From NCBI GenBank assembly GCA_024643585.1, contig JAHEMP010000066.1:1-10206 (forward strand): a stretch of 10,206 nucleotides of DNA, in the 5' to 3' direction. Of this stretch, positions 1-6,824 are shown in pieces. The notes under the pieces were generated by a model that searched no databases, had not been told where the DNA came from, and was given only the letters and a program-made list of their open reading frames with translations. The DNA is from Crocinitomicaceae bacterium. Its GTDB lineage: Bacteria > Bacteroidota > Bacteroidia > Flavobacteriales_D > Crocinitomicaceae. Position numbers and translations under genes: made by a program. Numbering within the stretch: the stretch's first letter is position 1; every line of letters starts with the position of its first letter.

Positions 1-461
1 ATGCTGTTTCAACAATTGCCAACTCAATTCAAAATGGTCCTGTTACAATTTTGGTAAACGATCAAGGAACCATTTCTTCTTTGAATACCAATTTTGATGG
101 CTTACAATTCATGAGCATGTTGAAAACATACGGAAATTTCTACTTCGGAGGAGATGAAAACTTATCAATTGTTTTCGGGAAGGAAGGATTTAAATCCATT
201 TCCAATCCTGAATTGTTAGTAATGTTCCCTGCTTTCAAACAAAGATTGCAAGAAAACGGTGAAATCATCCGAGCAAGCATTACAGATGGAAAGGATATTA
301 CTATTTCTTTAACGGCAAACAACGACTTACTGGTTAACGGCAAAGTTATCAGTACAACCTCAGAAGATCTTTACGAATTCAAAATGTGTATGAGATACTA
401 TTGGTGGTTGACAGATACTATGGCTTACCTAGTTTGTTCAGTTGCCTTATTGGATTTATAA
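1..461 (+). CDS. Unrecognised protein, 3' end only
   Basis: The reading frame is open from base 3, with no stop between the left edge and the TAA at 459-461. It is therefore the C-terminal part, about 152 residues, of a gene beginning outside the window. A TTG at 51 is in frame, but nothing marks it as the true start. The visible part is a soluble-looking, beta-rich region with short alternating hydrophobic strands and Asn/Gly turns (for example ITDGKDITISLTANNDLLVN). It ends in a short aromatic and hydrophobic stretch (YYWW, then AYLVCSVALLDL) that could be one membrane segment. I do not recognise a family. The hydrophobic end differs in character from the rest, so a frameshift near 380 is possible but not shown. 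The next gene starts 25 bases downstream on the same strand, so the two may be cotranscribed. Confidence 0.6.
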   Translation, partial: AVSTIANSIQNGPVTILVNDQGTISSLNTNFDGLQFMSMLKTYGNFYFGGDENLSIVFGKEGFKSISNPELLVMFPAFKQRLQENGEIIRASITDGKDITISLTANNDLLVNGKVISTTSEDLYEFKMCMRYYWWLTDTMAYLVCSVALLDL

Positions 462-486
462 TCAAATACTCTTAAATAAAGAAATC

Positions 487-681
487 ATGGATACAACTCC
501 CTATTGGAAATCAGCTGGATTTACTGCAATGATAGTAGTCTACCTGATACTAGGTGTAATAACAGCTTTCTTATGTTATAAAGAGAGTAGAAAACAGAAA
601 AATTACACATACGAATGGGTTATGTTAGGTTACATTTTCCCAGTTATATCTTTTCTTTTGTTAAAAGGAAAGAGACAATAA
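487..681 (+). CDS. Small two-helix membrane protein
   Basis: This encodes 64 residues starting at an ATG preceded by an A-rich stretch, as is usual for start sites in this phylum. The frame is open upstream to a stop at 430-432, with a TTG at 442, but that start would overlap the previous gene by 20 bases, so the ATG is preferred. The protein has two hydrophobic segments, about residues 11-31 (AMIVVYLILGVITAFLCY) and 41-59 (EWVMLGYIFPVISFLLL). A basic loop (KESRKQK) lies between them and the C-terminus is basic (KGKRQ). This predicts a hairpin in the inner membrane, with termini probably on the same side. No family is recognised and no function can be assigned. It is the last gene before two terminators. 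Confidence 0.6.
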   Translation: MDTTPYWKSAGFTAMIVVYLILGVITAFLCYKESRKQKNYTYEWVMLGYIFPVISFLLLKGKRQ

Positions 682-718
682 AATATGGAGGATAAAACCT
701 CCGAAGACTTGAGTGTTT

Positions 719-768
719 AAAAAAAGGCAGCTGTAAATTCATTAGTAATTTATGGTTGCTTTTTTTTT
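719..768 (+). terminator. Rho-independent terminator after the small membrane gene
   Basis: A long hairpin has a left arm at 721-739, a 7-base loop at 740-746 and a right arm at 747-765. The 19 pairs are complete if G-U wobbles are allowed (four). The A-rich base of the left arm faces a T tract at 760-768. The strand assignment follows from the T tract and the plus-strand genes upstream. Confidence 0.8.
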
Positions 769-807
769 CGACGAAGGTTTCTTGCTTTATTCAATTAATA
801 TCCAATG

Positions 808-840
808 AAAAAGCCTCTTTCGAAAACGAAAGAGGCTTTT
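808..840 (-). terminator. Terminator of the cold-shock-domain gene, probably bidirectional
   Basis: A perfect 14-bp inverted repeat (809-822 with 827-840, core AAGCCTCTTTCG) surrounds an AAAA loop. It lies 22 bases beyond the stop codon of the minus-strand gene at 863-1309. Read on the minus strand, the hairpin ends in a run of five T (812-808). On the plus strand it ends in TTTT and then CAATTTT, so it may also back up the terminator at 719-768. Confidence 0.85.
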
Positions 841-862
841 CAATTTTAAGAATGTATTATAA

Positions 863-1309
863 TTAGATTCTCTTCACTTTAACAGCATTCATTCCTTTAG
901 GTCCTCGCTCTAATTCAAAAGTAACTTTATCATTTTCACGAATTTCTTCAAGAACACCATTTACGTGAAAGAAATAACTTTCTTGAGTTTGAAGATCTTT
1001 GATAAATCCATATCCTTTGGATTCATTATAGTAGGCTACCTTACCTTCTGCTGGTCCTTCTTCTTCATCATCAATACGAGCAGGAACGCCTAATACGATC
1101 TCACTTGCATCAATTTCTACTTTCTTGGTAATAATTGGCGGAGTATCCACGATATTACCATCCTCATCGACGTAGGCCATCATATTATCTAAACCACCAC
1201 CTAAAGAATTTTCTTTTCTTTCTTCTTTCTTCAGTAATTTATCTTGACGTTTTTTAAGACGCTTTTTCTCTTTTTCCTTCTTGCTGTATGTTTCTTGTGA
1301 TTTACCCAT
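863..1309 (-). CDS. Cold-shock-domain protein with basic N-terminal extension
   Basis: The protein has 148 residues. Residues 88-148 form a cold-shock domain, an OB-fold that binds single-stranded RNA or DNA. RNP1 is seen as KGYGFI (98-103) and RNP2 as YFFHV (112-116). Residues 1-33 are very rich in Lys, Arg and Glu and are probably helical. They are followed by a glycine-containing linker and an acidic patch (DDEEEGPAEG, about 80-89). Classic Csp proteins are only about 65-70 residues, so this belongs to the longer type found in Bacteroidota. A role as RNA chaperone in translation or RNA turnover is likely from the family, with the basic arm perhaps adding nucleic-acid or ribosome affinity (inference). 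It has its own promoter-like motif at 1446-1453, a leader of about 130 nt, and a strong terminator just after the stop. Confidence 0.9.
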   Translation of the reverse strand: MGKSQETYSKKEKEKKRLKKRQDKLLKKEERKENSLGGGLDNMMAYVDEDGNIVDTPPIITKKVEIDASEIVLGVPARIDDEEEGPAEGKVAYYNESKGYGFIKDLQTQESYFFHVNGVLEEIRENDKVTFELERGPKGMNAVKVKRI

Positions 1310-1445
1310 TTAAAATTTTTGATTAATAAAACTGACTTTTTTCACTTTCTTAATTAAGTCAATGGCAAAAGACAATTTTGTCAAAACAATTCAATTAGAA
1401 TATGAAAACGATATGAAAGGATACACTTACCATTCATAATCTCCG

Positions 1446-1453
1446 CAAAGATA
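1446..1453 (-). promoter_or_regulatory. Promoter -7 box for the cold-shock-domain gene
   Basis: On the minus strand the bases read TATCTTTG, an exact match to the Bacteroidota -7 consensus TAnnTTTG. No TTG is present at the expected -33 distance. Transcription would start near 1439, giving an untranslated leader of about 130 nt before the ATG at 1309. Long leaders are common in cold-shock mRNAs of other bacteria and often control translation by temperature; that is an analogy here. Confidence 0.55.
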
Positions 1454-1521
1454 CTAATTTTCTTTGCTTATTTAATTGGATAAAGACGATTTGATATTAA
1501 ACTTTTTAGAAGATTGAGCAA

Positions 1522-2409
1522 TCATTCATCGATAATGGATTGATTGTCATTAGGATCCAATCGGTTTTCCCAGTATTCATTTAACCAAGCAACAAATTTA
1601 CGCGAGGTGTTATTAAAATATCTCTTGGTTCTGTAACCGATTACCCATTTTACACCGTCAATTGAATTGGTTAAAAACACTTCATCTGCACTCAGCAAAT
1701 TTTGAGGTAAAATATTACTCTCATATACCTTTACTCCTTTCTCCAAAGCAATATTGATTATTTGCATACGCATGGTTCCAGCAAGACAGCCGTCTTCGAG
1801 CCCAGGTGTATAGAGAACACCATTACTCACAACAAACAAATTTGAATTGGAACTTTCAATGATACCCATATTTTCATTGGTAATAAGCAAATCATCCAGG
1901 TTTTTCTCTTTAGCTTGGATTCCCGAAAGAATATAAATAAGTCCGTTTTTTGTTTTAAAATTTGATAACTTATTTCTTGTTTTTTTTATATCTGTATAAA
2001 TATCTACTTCAACACCCTTTGAATTCAATTCATAATCATTTGAATGGATTGGCTTAACATCAATTAAAAAAGTTGCTTCGTTGTATTCCGGGATATAGTT
2101 GCCTCCTGCCATCCTATCGATTGACAAACGCACTCGACCTCCCTTTTCTATTTTAGAAAGTTTCAATAACTCTTCAATTTTTTCAGTGAAAAACTGCTCG
2201 GAATAATAATTTGGAAAACGAATTTTTAAAACTGACGCCCCTTGTTCCAAACGTTTGTAGTGATTTTCAAAATTGATAAGTTTACCATTAAAAACTCGAA
2301 TTGTTTCGAATAAACCATCGCCATATAAATAAGCTCTATTTCCTGAACTTATAACATTTGCGGAGGATTCAAGTATTTCACCGTTACTGTTTTGATAAAG
2401 AATTGACAT
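1522..2409 (-). CDS. Class IV PLP-dependent aminotransferase or lyase
   Basis: The protein has 295 residues from the ATG at 2409. A longer frame reaches 2481 but would overlap the rhomboid gene, and the family's N-terminus fits the shorter form. Class IV fold features are clear: YGDGLFETIRV at 29-39, the probable Schiff-base lysine K152 in FKTKNG, E185 in IIESSNSNLFV, which should contact the PLP ring nitrogen, and the phosphate-binding loop GCLAGTMR at 207-214. The family covers branched-chain aminotransferase (IlvE), D-amino-acid aminotransferase and 4-amino-4-deoxychorismate lyase (PabC). The short length and K-T-x-N-x-L context lean toward the PabC-like branch, but the substrate cannot be fixed from sequence, so no symbol is given. 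The gene starts 4 bases after the rhomboid stop, so translation is probably coupled. Confidence 0.85.
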   Translation of the reverse strand: MSILYQNSNGEILESSANVISSGNRAYLYGDGLFETIRVFNGKLINFENHYKRLEQGASVLKIRFPNYYSEQFFTEKIEELLKLSKIEKGGRVRLSIDRMAGGNYIPEYNEATFLIDVKPIHSNDYELNSKGVEVDIYTDIKKTRNKLSNFKTKNGLIYILSGIQAKEKNLDDLLITNENMGIIESSNSNLFVVSNGVLYTPGLEDGCLAGTMRMQIINIALEKGVKVYESNILPQNLLSADEVFLTNSIDGVKWVIGYRTKRYFNNTSRKFVAWLNEYWENRLDPNDNQSIIDE

Positions 2410-2413
2410 GGCT

Positions 2414-3034
2414 TTAGGAGATAAATTGTTGAAAGAAATTTGCGAGTTTACCAAAGTTAATGAATAAAACGTAAAGAACACCCAAAATGGCGCCTCCTAT
2501 GTGAGCATCATGAGCAATCCCAGTATTTCCTCGCTTATCCATCCAAATTTCATAGGCCAAATAAAACAACCCGAACCAATAAGCCTTGAAGGGAATAGGA
2601 ATAAAAATAATTTGAAGTTCCATTTCAGGGCGCCAAATTATCGCAGCAAAGACAACCGCCGAAACGGCCCCGGATGCTCCTAAGGATCTATAACCTGGAT
2701 TTTCGTTGTTTCTAATATACGGTATCAATGTAGCGAATAAACCGCCAAGTATATATATGATTAAAAAATGTAATTCGCCGATGAATTGACCGTATTCATA
2801 AATTAGTTCATTTTCCAGAACCCCGCCCAATGCATAAAGGGAAAACATATTAAAAAACAAATGAGCCACATCGCTATGAATCCATAAATGAGAGAAAACT
2901 CTATAACCTTGATTATTATGCTTTACTAAGTATGGGGAAAACATATACTTTTCTTTCAAATATATATTTTGCATCGCTTGCATGGAAACTAAAACAGTGG
3001 CGATTAAAATCAAAGTCAGAATATTGATACCCAT
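2414..3034 (-). CDS. Rhomboid family intramembrane serine protease
   Basis: The protein has 206 residues and multiple hydrophobic segments consistent with the six-helix rhomboid core in the inner membrane. The active site is intact: GASG with the nucleophile S121 (119-122), the partner histidine H178 in HDAHIGG (175-181), and the HxxxN oxyanion-hole motif HLFFN (H58, N62). These correspond to S201, H254, H150 and N154 of E. coli GlpG. There is no extra N-terminal cytoplasmic domain, so it is a minimal rhomboid. It should cleave transmembrane substrates within or near the membrane; no substrate is evident. It is the first gene of a unit with the aminotransferase 4 bases downstream. A weak -7-like sequence (TATCTTTA, 3076-3069 on the minus strand) may be its promoter. 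Confidence 0.9.
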   Translation of the reverse strand: MGINILTLILIATVLVSMQAMQNIYLKEKYMFSPYLVKHNNQGYRVFSHLWIHSDVAHLFFNMFSLYALGGVLENELIYEYGQFIGELHFLIIYILGGLFATLIPYIRNNENPGYRSLGASGAVSAVVFAAIIWRPEMELQIIFIPIPFKAYWFGLFYLAYEIWMDKRGNTGIAHDAHIGGAILGVLYVLFINFGKLANFFQQFIS

Positions 3035-3156
3035 CTTTTCTATTAAAAATTAATTACGACGTTAAAATTAAAGATAATTCGTTCTTAATGATTGAGATTA
3101 TTAAAAGGTTGAATACATTGTTTTACTTTTAAATAGATAAAATCATCATAAAATTT

Positions 3157-3164
3157 TACTTTTG
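3157..3164 (+). promoter_or_regulatory. Promoter -7 box for rpe
   Basis: TACTTTTG matches TAnnTTTG and lies 15 bases before the rpe ATG. The predicted transcript would start only about 10 bases before the start codon, so the mRNA would be almost leaderless. No -33 TTG is seen at the usual spacing. It lies in the divergent 3035-3179 region between the rhomboid gene and rpe. Confidence 0.5.
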
Positions 3165-3179
3165 TCAAAAAAGTTATAA

Positions 3180-3830
3180 ATGTCTACGATTGTTTCCCCT
3201 TCCATTCTTTCTTGTGATTTTGCCAACGTTCAGCGCGACGTAGAAATGATAAATTCATCAGATGCAGATTGGTTTCATATAGATGTAATGGATGGCGTAT
3301 TCGTTCCCAATATTAGCTTTGGTTTCCCCGTTATATCTGCAGTGAAAAAGCACGCTACCAAACCCTTGGACGTACACTTGATGATTGCCAACCCCGATCA
3401 ATATGTAGAGGAGTTTAAAAAATCTGGTGCCGACATGTTAACCGTTCATTATGAGGCTTGTACGCATTTGCATAGAACAATTCAAAATATTAAATCGCAT
3501 GGAATGATGGCCGGTGTGGCATTAAACCCGCATACCTCCATTGAATTGCTTGACGATATAATTGAGGATTTGGATTTGGTTTTAATCATGTCTGTTAATC
3601 CTGGTTTTGGTGGACAGAAATTCATTAAAAATGCGATCCTAAAAGTTGAACAATTAGCGAATTTAATTCACAGAAAAGGTTCAAGAGCCAAAATCGAAGT
3701 TGATGGAGGTGTCAACTTGGAAACGGGAGCATTGTTAGTTCAAGCGGGTGCAAATGCATTAGTGGCAGGTAGCTTTGTATTTAATGCTCCGGATCCTATG
3801 AAGGCAATCTCCGATTTGAAAAAACTGTAA
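3180..3830 (+). CDS. rpe: Ribulose-phosphate 3-epimerase
   Basis: The protein has 216 residues, the normal length for the family. The enzyme interconverts D-ribulose 5-phosphate and D-xylulose 5-phosphate in the non-oxidative pentose phosphate pathway, in the cytoplasm. It is a TIM barrel, and the family signatures appear in order: SPSILSCDF (6-14), HIDVMDGVFVPN (33-44), LDVHLMI (63-69), VNPGFGGQKF (139-148) and IEVDGGV (172-178). The metal-binding and acid/base residues are all present (H33, D35, H66, D175), and GSFVF at 197-201 forms part of the phosphate site. The ATG follows an A/T-rich stretch with no Shine-Dalgarno sequence. It appears to be transcribed alone, with 106 bases before the next gene. 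Confidence 0.97.
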   Translation: MSTIVSPSILSCDFANVQRDVEMINSSDADWFHIDVMDGVFVPNISFGFPVISAVKKHATKPLDVHLMIANPDQYVEEFKKSGADMLTVHYEACTHLHRTIQNIKSHGMMAGVALNPHTSIELLDDIIEDLDLVLIMSVNPGFGGQKFIKNAILKVEQLANLIHRKGSRAKIEVDGGVNLETGALLVQAGANALVAGSFVFNAPDPMKAISDLKKL

Positions 3831-3891
3831 TAAACTTCACGCAACAACAATTGATTTTTTTCGTTATTCATTTAGTTTTTGCATTTTGCAT

Positions 3892-3899
3892 GATATTTG
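3892..3899 (+). promoter_or_regulatory. Possible promoter -7 box for the lysine-tail protein
   Basis: GATATTTG differs from TAnnTTTG at the first base and lies 37 bases before the ATG at 3937. The spacing is reasonable but the match is imperfect and there is no -33 element, so this is tentative. Confidence 0.25.
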
Positions 3900-3936
3900 T
3901 CCCGTTTTTAATTATTCAACTTGAAAACTCTCCTTC

Positions 3937-5037
3937 ATGATTCGATTAATTCTCTTTGTTTTCTTTCTTTTTCAAGTTCTAACAAGCTTTTCCCAACAGG
4001 ACACATCTATGTTGAATGCTGAAAATGAATTAGAAAATCTCTTACTATCACTTCGGAAAGCTGAAAACAATCAAGAAAAAAATCAAAGAAATTTACTTTT
4101 CAAAGAAAAGCTATCGGCAACCTTGGATTCTGACAAAGCAATGCTCTACCCATTCAAAAGATTAACCACAGTCGGTATAATTAACAGTCCCGACAACTTG
4201 GTCAGAATATTTAATTGGAACGTTGAACAAGATGATTTCAGCCAAAAATACTTTTGTTTCATCCTTCGATACGATGAGAGAAAAAAAGAATACAAAAAAA
4301 TTGAATTGGAGGTTTTTAACGACGTGATGGCTATAAAACCGATGGAAGTTCTGGATTCGAAGTCATGGTACGGAGGATTGTATTATCAGATTATTCCTTT
4401 TGAAAAAGGAAACCGAGACATGTATGTGCTTTTAGGTTGGGATGGGAGTAATTCAACGTCAAACATGAAAATAATTGATGCTCTTTACTTTTCGGGAAAT
4501 CAGGTAAAATTAGGAAGTCCTGTATTTAAAGTGGGCAATCAAACATTCAAGAGAATATTTTACGAGTACTCCAAAAAAAGTACAATGTCTTTAAGGTATG
4601 ACGAGAAATATGATCGAATATTAATGGATCATTTATCCCCTGAAAGTCCAGGTTTAGCTGGATTTTATGCTTATTATGTTCCTGATATGTCATATGATGC
4701 TTTTGAATTAAAATCTGGAAAATGGATATTGAAAGAGGATGTTATTGCAATCAACGGAAAATCTGCCGAACGCATTGAAATCTTAACTCCAGATGATGAA
4801 GGAAATCTGAAAAAGGTCAAAATGAAGAACAAGTGGATTGACCCTTCAGATTCTGAATCACCAACCGGCGGGAATGGTCATTCAGCAGCTTTGCCGGAAG
4901 GTCAAGTGAAAAATGATCAAAAGTCTAAAAAAGCAAAAACGCCAAGGGTCAAAAAATCAAAAGATAAAAGAGATCCTAGTAATCAATATCCGTATAGTGA
5001 TTTAAAAAAAATGAAGAAAAAAAGAAAGAAATGGTAA
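3937..5037 (+). CDS. Exported protein with a lysine-rich C-terminal tail
   Basis: The protein has 366 residues. Residues 1-19 form a signal peptide (MIRLILFVFFLFQVLTSFS) with likely cleavage just before QQDTS, so the product should be periplasmic or outer-membrane associated. The central part, about 60-300, is a mixed, beta-rich domain with aromatic and charged motifs such as FNWNVEQDDF, LLGWDGSN, DHLSPESPG and the YVPDMSYDAF-GKW segment. I recall similar uncharacterised proteins in other Bacteroidota but know of no assigned function. After a Gly/Ser/Pro linker at about 303-320, the last 42 residues (325-366) carry 16 Lys and 3 Arg, ending KKMKKKRKKW. A tail this basic suggests binding to an acidic partner such as lipopolysaccharide, polysaccharide or nucleic acid (inference). 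It appears to be a single-gene unit. Confidence 0.75.
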   Translation: MIRLILFVFFLFQVLTSFSQQDTSMLNAENELENLLLSLRKAENNQEKNQRNLLFKEKLSATLDSDKAMLYPFKRLTTVGIINSPDNLVRIFNWNVEQDDFSQKYFCFILRYDERKKEYKKIELEVFNDVMAIKPMEVLDSKSWYGGLYYQIIPFEKGNRDMYVLLGWDGSNSTSNMKIIDALYFSGNQVKLGSPVFKVGNQTFKRIFYEYSKKSTMSLRYDEKYDRILMDHLSPESPGLAGFYAYYVPDMSYDAFELKSGKWILKEDVIAINGKSAERIEILTPDDEGNLKKVKMKNKWIDPSDSESPTGGNGHSAALPEGQVKNDQKSKKAKTPRVKKSKDKRDPSNQYPYSDLKKMKKKRKKW

Positions 5038-5098
5038 AATCCATACTGAGATGTTAACTTCTTTTTTTAAGCTTCGTAACATTATAGCCCTCTTTTGT

Positions 5099-5106
5099 TA
5101 TATTTG
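5099..5106 (+). promoter_or_regulatory. Promoter -7 box for the usp-cvfB pair
   Basis: TATATTTG matches TAnnTTTG exactly and lies 20 bases before the ATG at 5127. No TTG is found at the -33 position. It would drive the universal stress protein gene and the S1-domain gene coupled to it. Confidence 0.5.
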
Positions 5107-5126
5107 ATAAAACAATTCCCATAATC

Positions 5127-5933
5127 ATGAGTAAGAATCTATATATAGTTTTGCACGATTTTACCGATATAGGTGACACAGCCTTGGACTATGCCATGCA
5201 CATCGCTAATCATGTTCATATAGACATAAAATTAATGCATGTTGTTAACGATAAATCAAAGGAAACACAGGCTACATCAAAATTAATGAGCATTATCGAA
5301 AAGAGAAGTTTACCTGAAGGTATCACTCTTTCCCCCTTAGTTAAAGTCGGCAATTTCATTGAGGATATGGGTAACTTTGTTAAAGAGGAGCATGCCCAAC
5401 TAATTATTATGGGTACGCACGGTGCGCTTGGTTTACAGAAATTGTTTGGATCACATGCGATAAAAATGATACGTCATACCGAAGTACCATTTTTGGTTGT
5501 TCAAAATGGTGCACCAATAAAAAATGCTAAAAACATTATTGTTCCAGTTGATTTAACCAAGGAGTCCCTGCAAATTGTGAATATTGCAGGTGATATGGCC
5601 GCCATATTTGACGGGATAGTGCACATTTTGTATGAAGAACAGACGGATGAAAGATTGTCTATGACGATGAAGACGAGAATTCATATTGTCAAAAACAACT
5701 ATGAGGAAAGAAATGTAAAAGCCGAATTCGTAAAATTAGATTCTAAAGGGTCATACATCAAAAAAATCGAAGCGTACGCTCACGAAATGGATGCTGATCT
5801 TCTCGCCTTTTCCTATCATTCGGAGAGTATATTGCCTCAATTCGAAACATTTGGTCAATCATTGATTACCAATAGTTTGAACTTACCATGTATGGTTGTT
5901 AATTCTAAATTGGCGTCCGCTCTTTATTTTTAA
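5127..5933 (+). CDS. Universal stress protein, tandem Usp domains
   Basis: The protein has 268 residues, the length of two fused Usp domains. Residues 1-126 form a complete first domain: the N-terminal strand NLYIVLHDFTD, then IIMGTHGALG with G96, G99 and the following G108-S109, which matches the ATP-binding Usp pattern G-2x-G-(about 9x)-G-S. Residues 136-268 form a second domain beginning IIVPVDLTKES, but its glycine loop is degenerate (FSYHSES...FGQS at 228-245), so it probably does not bind nucleotide the same way. Tandem Usp proteins of this form are common in Bacteroidota and are generally linked to stress and growth arrest; the exact role is unknown. The stop is followed after 3 bases by the CvfB-like gene, indicating an operon with coupled translation. 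Confidence 0.88.
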   Translation: MSKNLYIVLHDFTDIGDTALDYAMHIANHVHIDIKLMHVVNDKSKETQATSKLMSIIEKRSLPEGITLSPLVKVGNFIEDMGNFVKEEHAQLIIMGTHGALGLQKLFGSHAIKMIRHTEVPFLVVQNGAPIKNAKNIIVPVDLTKESLQIVNIAGDMAAIFDGIVHILYEEQTDERLSMTMKTRIHIVKNNYEERNVKAEFVKLDSKGSYIKKIEAYAHEMDADLLAFSYHSESILPQFETFGQSLITNSLNLPCMVVNSKLASALYF

Positions 5934-5936
5934 TTC

Positions 5937-6773
5937 ATGATATTAGGCGATTACAACGACCTCCCGATTTTAAGATTTACTAGTGTGGGTGTTTACTTGG
6001 GTGATGAGGATGGTGATGTTCTCTTGCCCCAAAAATTAGTGAAAGACGACTGGGAAGAAGGAACTGTTGTATCTGTTTTTTTATATCGAGATTCTGAAGA
6101 CCGACTGATAGCCACTACCCTCCACCCTAAAGTAACAGTTGACAGATTTGGTTATCTTAGAGTCAACCAAGTAAATAATTTTGGTGCATTTCTGGACTGG
6201 GGAATCGAAAAAGACTTAATGGTTCCTTATCGAGAACAACGTTATAAACTTGTGGAAGGTGAAGAAGTGCTTGTTTATTTGTACAGAGATGAGTTTACAG
6301 ACAGATTAGTCGCCACAACCAAATTCAAAAAGTTCTTTTCTACGGATACAAGTCCTGTTATTTTAAATCAACCTGTTGATGTAATAATTGATGACGAAAC
6401 TGACTTGGGTGTTAAAGTAATTGTCGATGATAGATATGCGGGTTTAATATATCATCAAGACTTTAACAAAAGACTCTTAAAAGGCGAAATAACAACTGGT
6501 TACGTTTACAATATTCGTGAAGATGGTAAGTTGGATGTTCGATTAGAACCTGAAGGATATGGTAAAATAGAACCGCTTTCCGAAGATTTGTTTGAAATGA
6601 TTCAAAAAAGAGGAGGTGTTCTACATCTTCATGACAAAAGTTCCCCAGAAGAAATAAAACGTCAAGTCGGAATGAGTAAGAAGAATTTCAAAAAAGCACT
6701 TGGCAACCTTTATAAACAAAAATGGGTAGCAATAGAAAAAGACGCTATTCGTTCTCTTAAAACACCTTCCTAG
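5937..6773 (+). CDS. CvfB-like S1 RNA-binding protein
   Basis: The protein has 278 residues and resembles the CvfB/YitL family. That family has about three S1-type OB folds followed by a winged helix, and binds RNA. Here S1-like repeats can be traced at about 9-63 (ending VFLYRDSEDRLIATT), 68-130 (FGYLRVNQVNNFGAFLDWGI through VYLYRDEFTDRLVATT) and 140-205. A C-terminal winged helix follows at about 213-275 (KSSPEEIKRQVGMSKKNFKKALGNLYKQKWV). The repeated ending YLYRD-x2-(E/F)-x-DRL-(I/V)-ATT shows the internal duplication clearly. In Staphylococcus, CvfB influences virulence gene expression; in Bacteroidota the family is uncharacterised, so a general role in RNA regulation is inferred. It starts 3 bases after the universal stress protein stop. 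Confidence 0.85.
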   Translation: MILGDYNDLPILRFTSVGVYLGDEDGDVLLPQKLVKDDWEEGTVVSVFLYRDSEDRLIATTLHPKVTVDRFGYLRVNQVNNFGAFLDWGIEKDLMVPYREQRYKLVEGEEVLVYLYRDEFTDRLVATTKFKKFFSTDTSPVILNQPVDVIIDDETDLGVKVIVDDRYAGLIYHQDFNKRLLKGEITTGYVYNIREDGKLDVRLEPEGYGKIEPLSEDLFEMIQKRGGVLHLHDKSSPEEIKRQVGMSKKNFKKALGNLYKQKWVAIEKDAIRSLKTPS

Positions 6774-6824
6774 TACTAAATTTTTAGGTACGATTATTGA
6801 ATCACAATTTTTCAAAAGAAATTA

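Noticed and set aside
685..720. An 11-codon frame (MEDKTSEDLSV) containing a small GGAGG...CCTCC hairpin at 687-702
   Set aside because: It is too short to support as a gene, and the 5-bp stem has no T tract, so it is not a terminator; the real terminator follows at 719-768.
1519..1546. Inverted repeat over the end of the aminotransferase gene (CAATCATTC with GATTGATTG)
   Set aside because: One mismatch in the stem and no T tract directly after it on the minus strand; too weak to call a terminator.
2501..2683. 60-codon plus-strand frame inside the rhomboid gene
   Set aside because: It lies antisense to a clear rhomboid protease with an intact active site, and its translation resembles no protein.
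5002..5074. A-rich coding end pairing with the CTTCTTTTTTTAAG stretch after the lysine-tail gene
   Set aside because: Almost all pairs are A-T with a large loop and a bulge; low complexity explains it better than a terminator.
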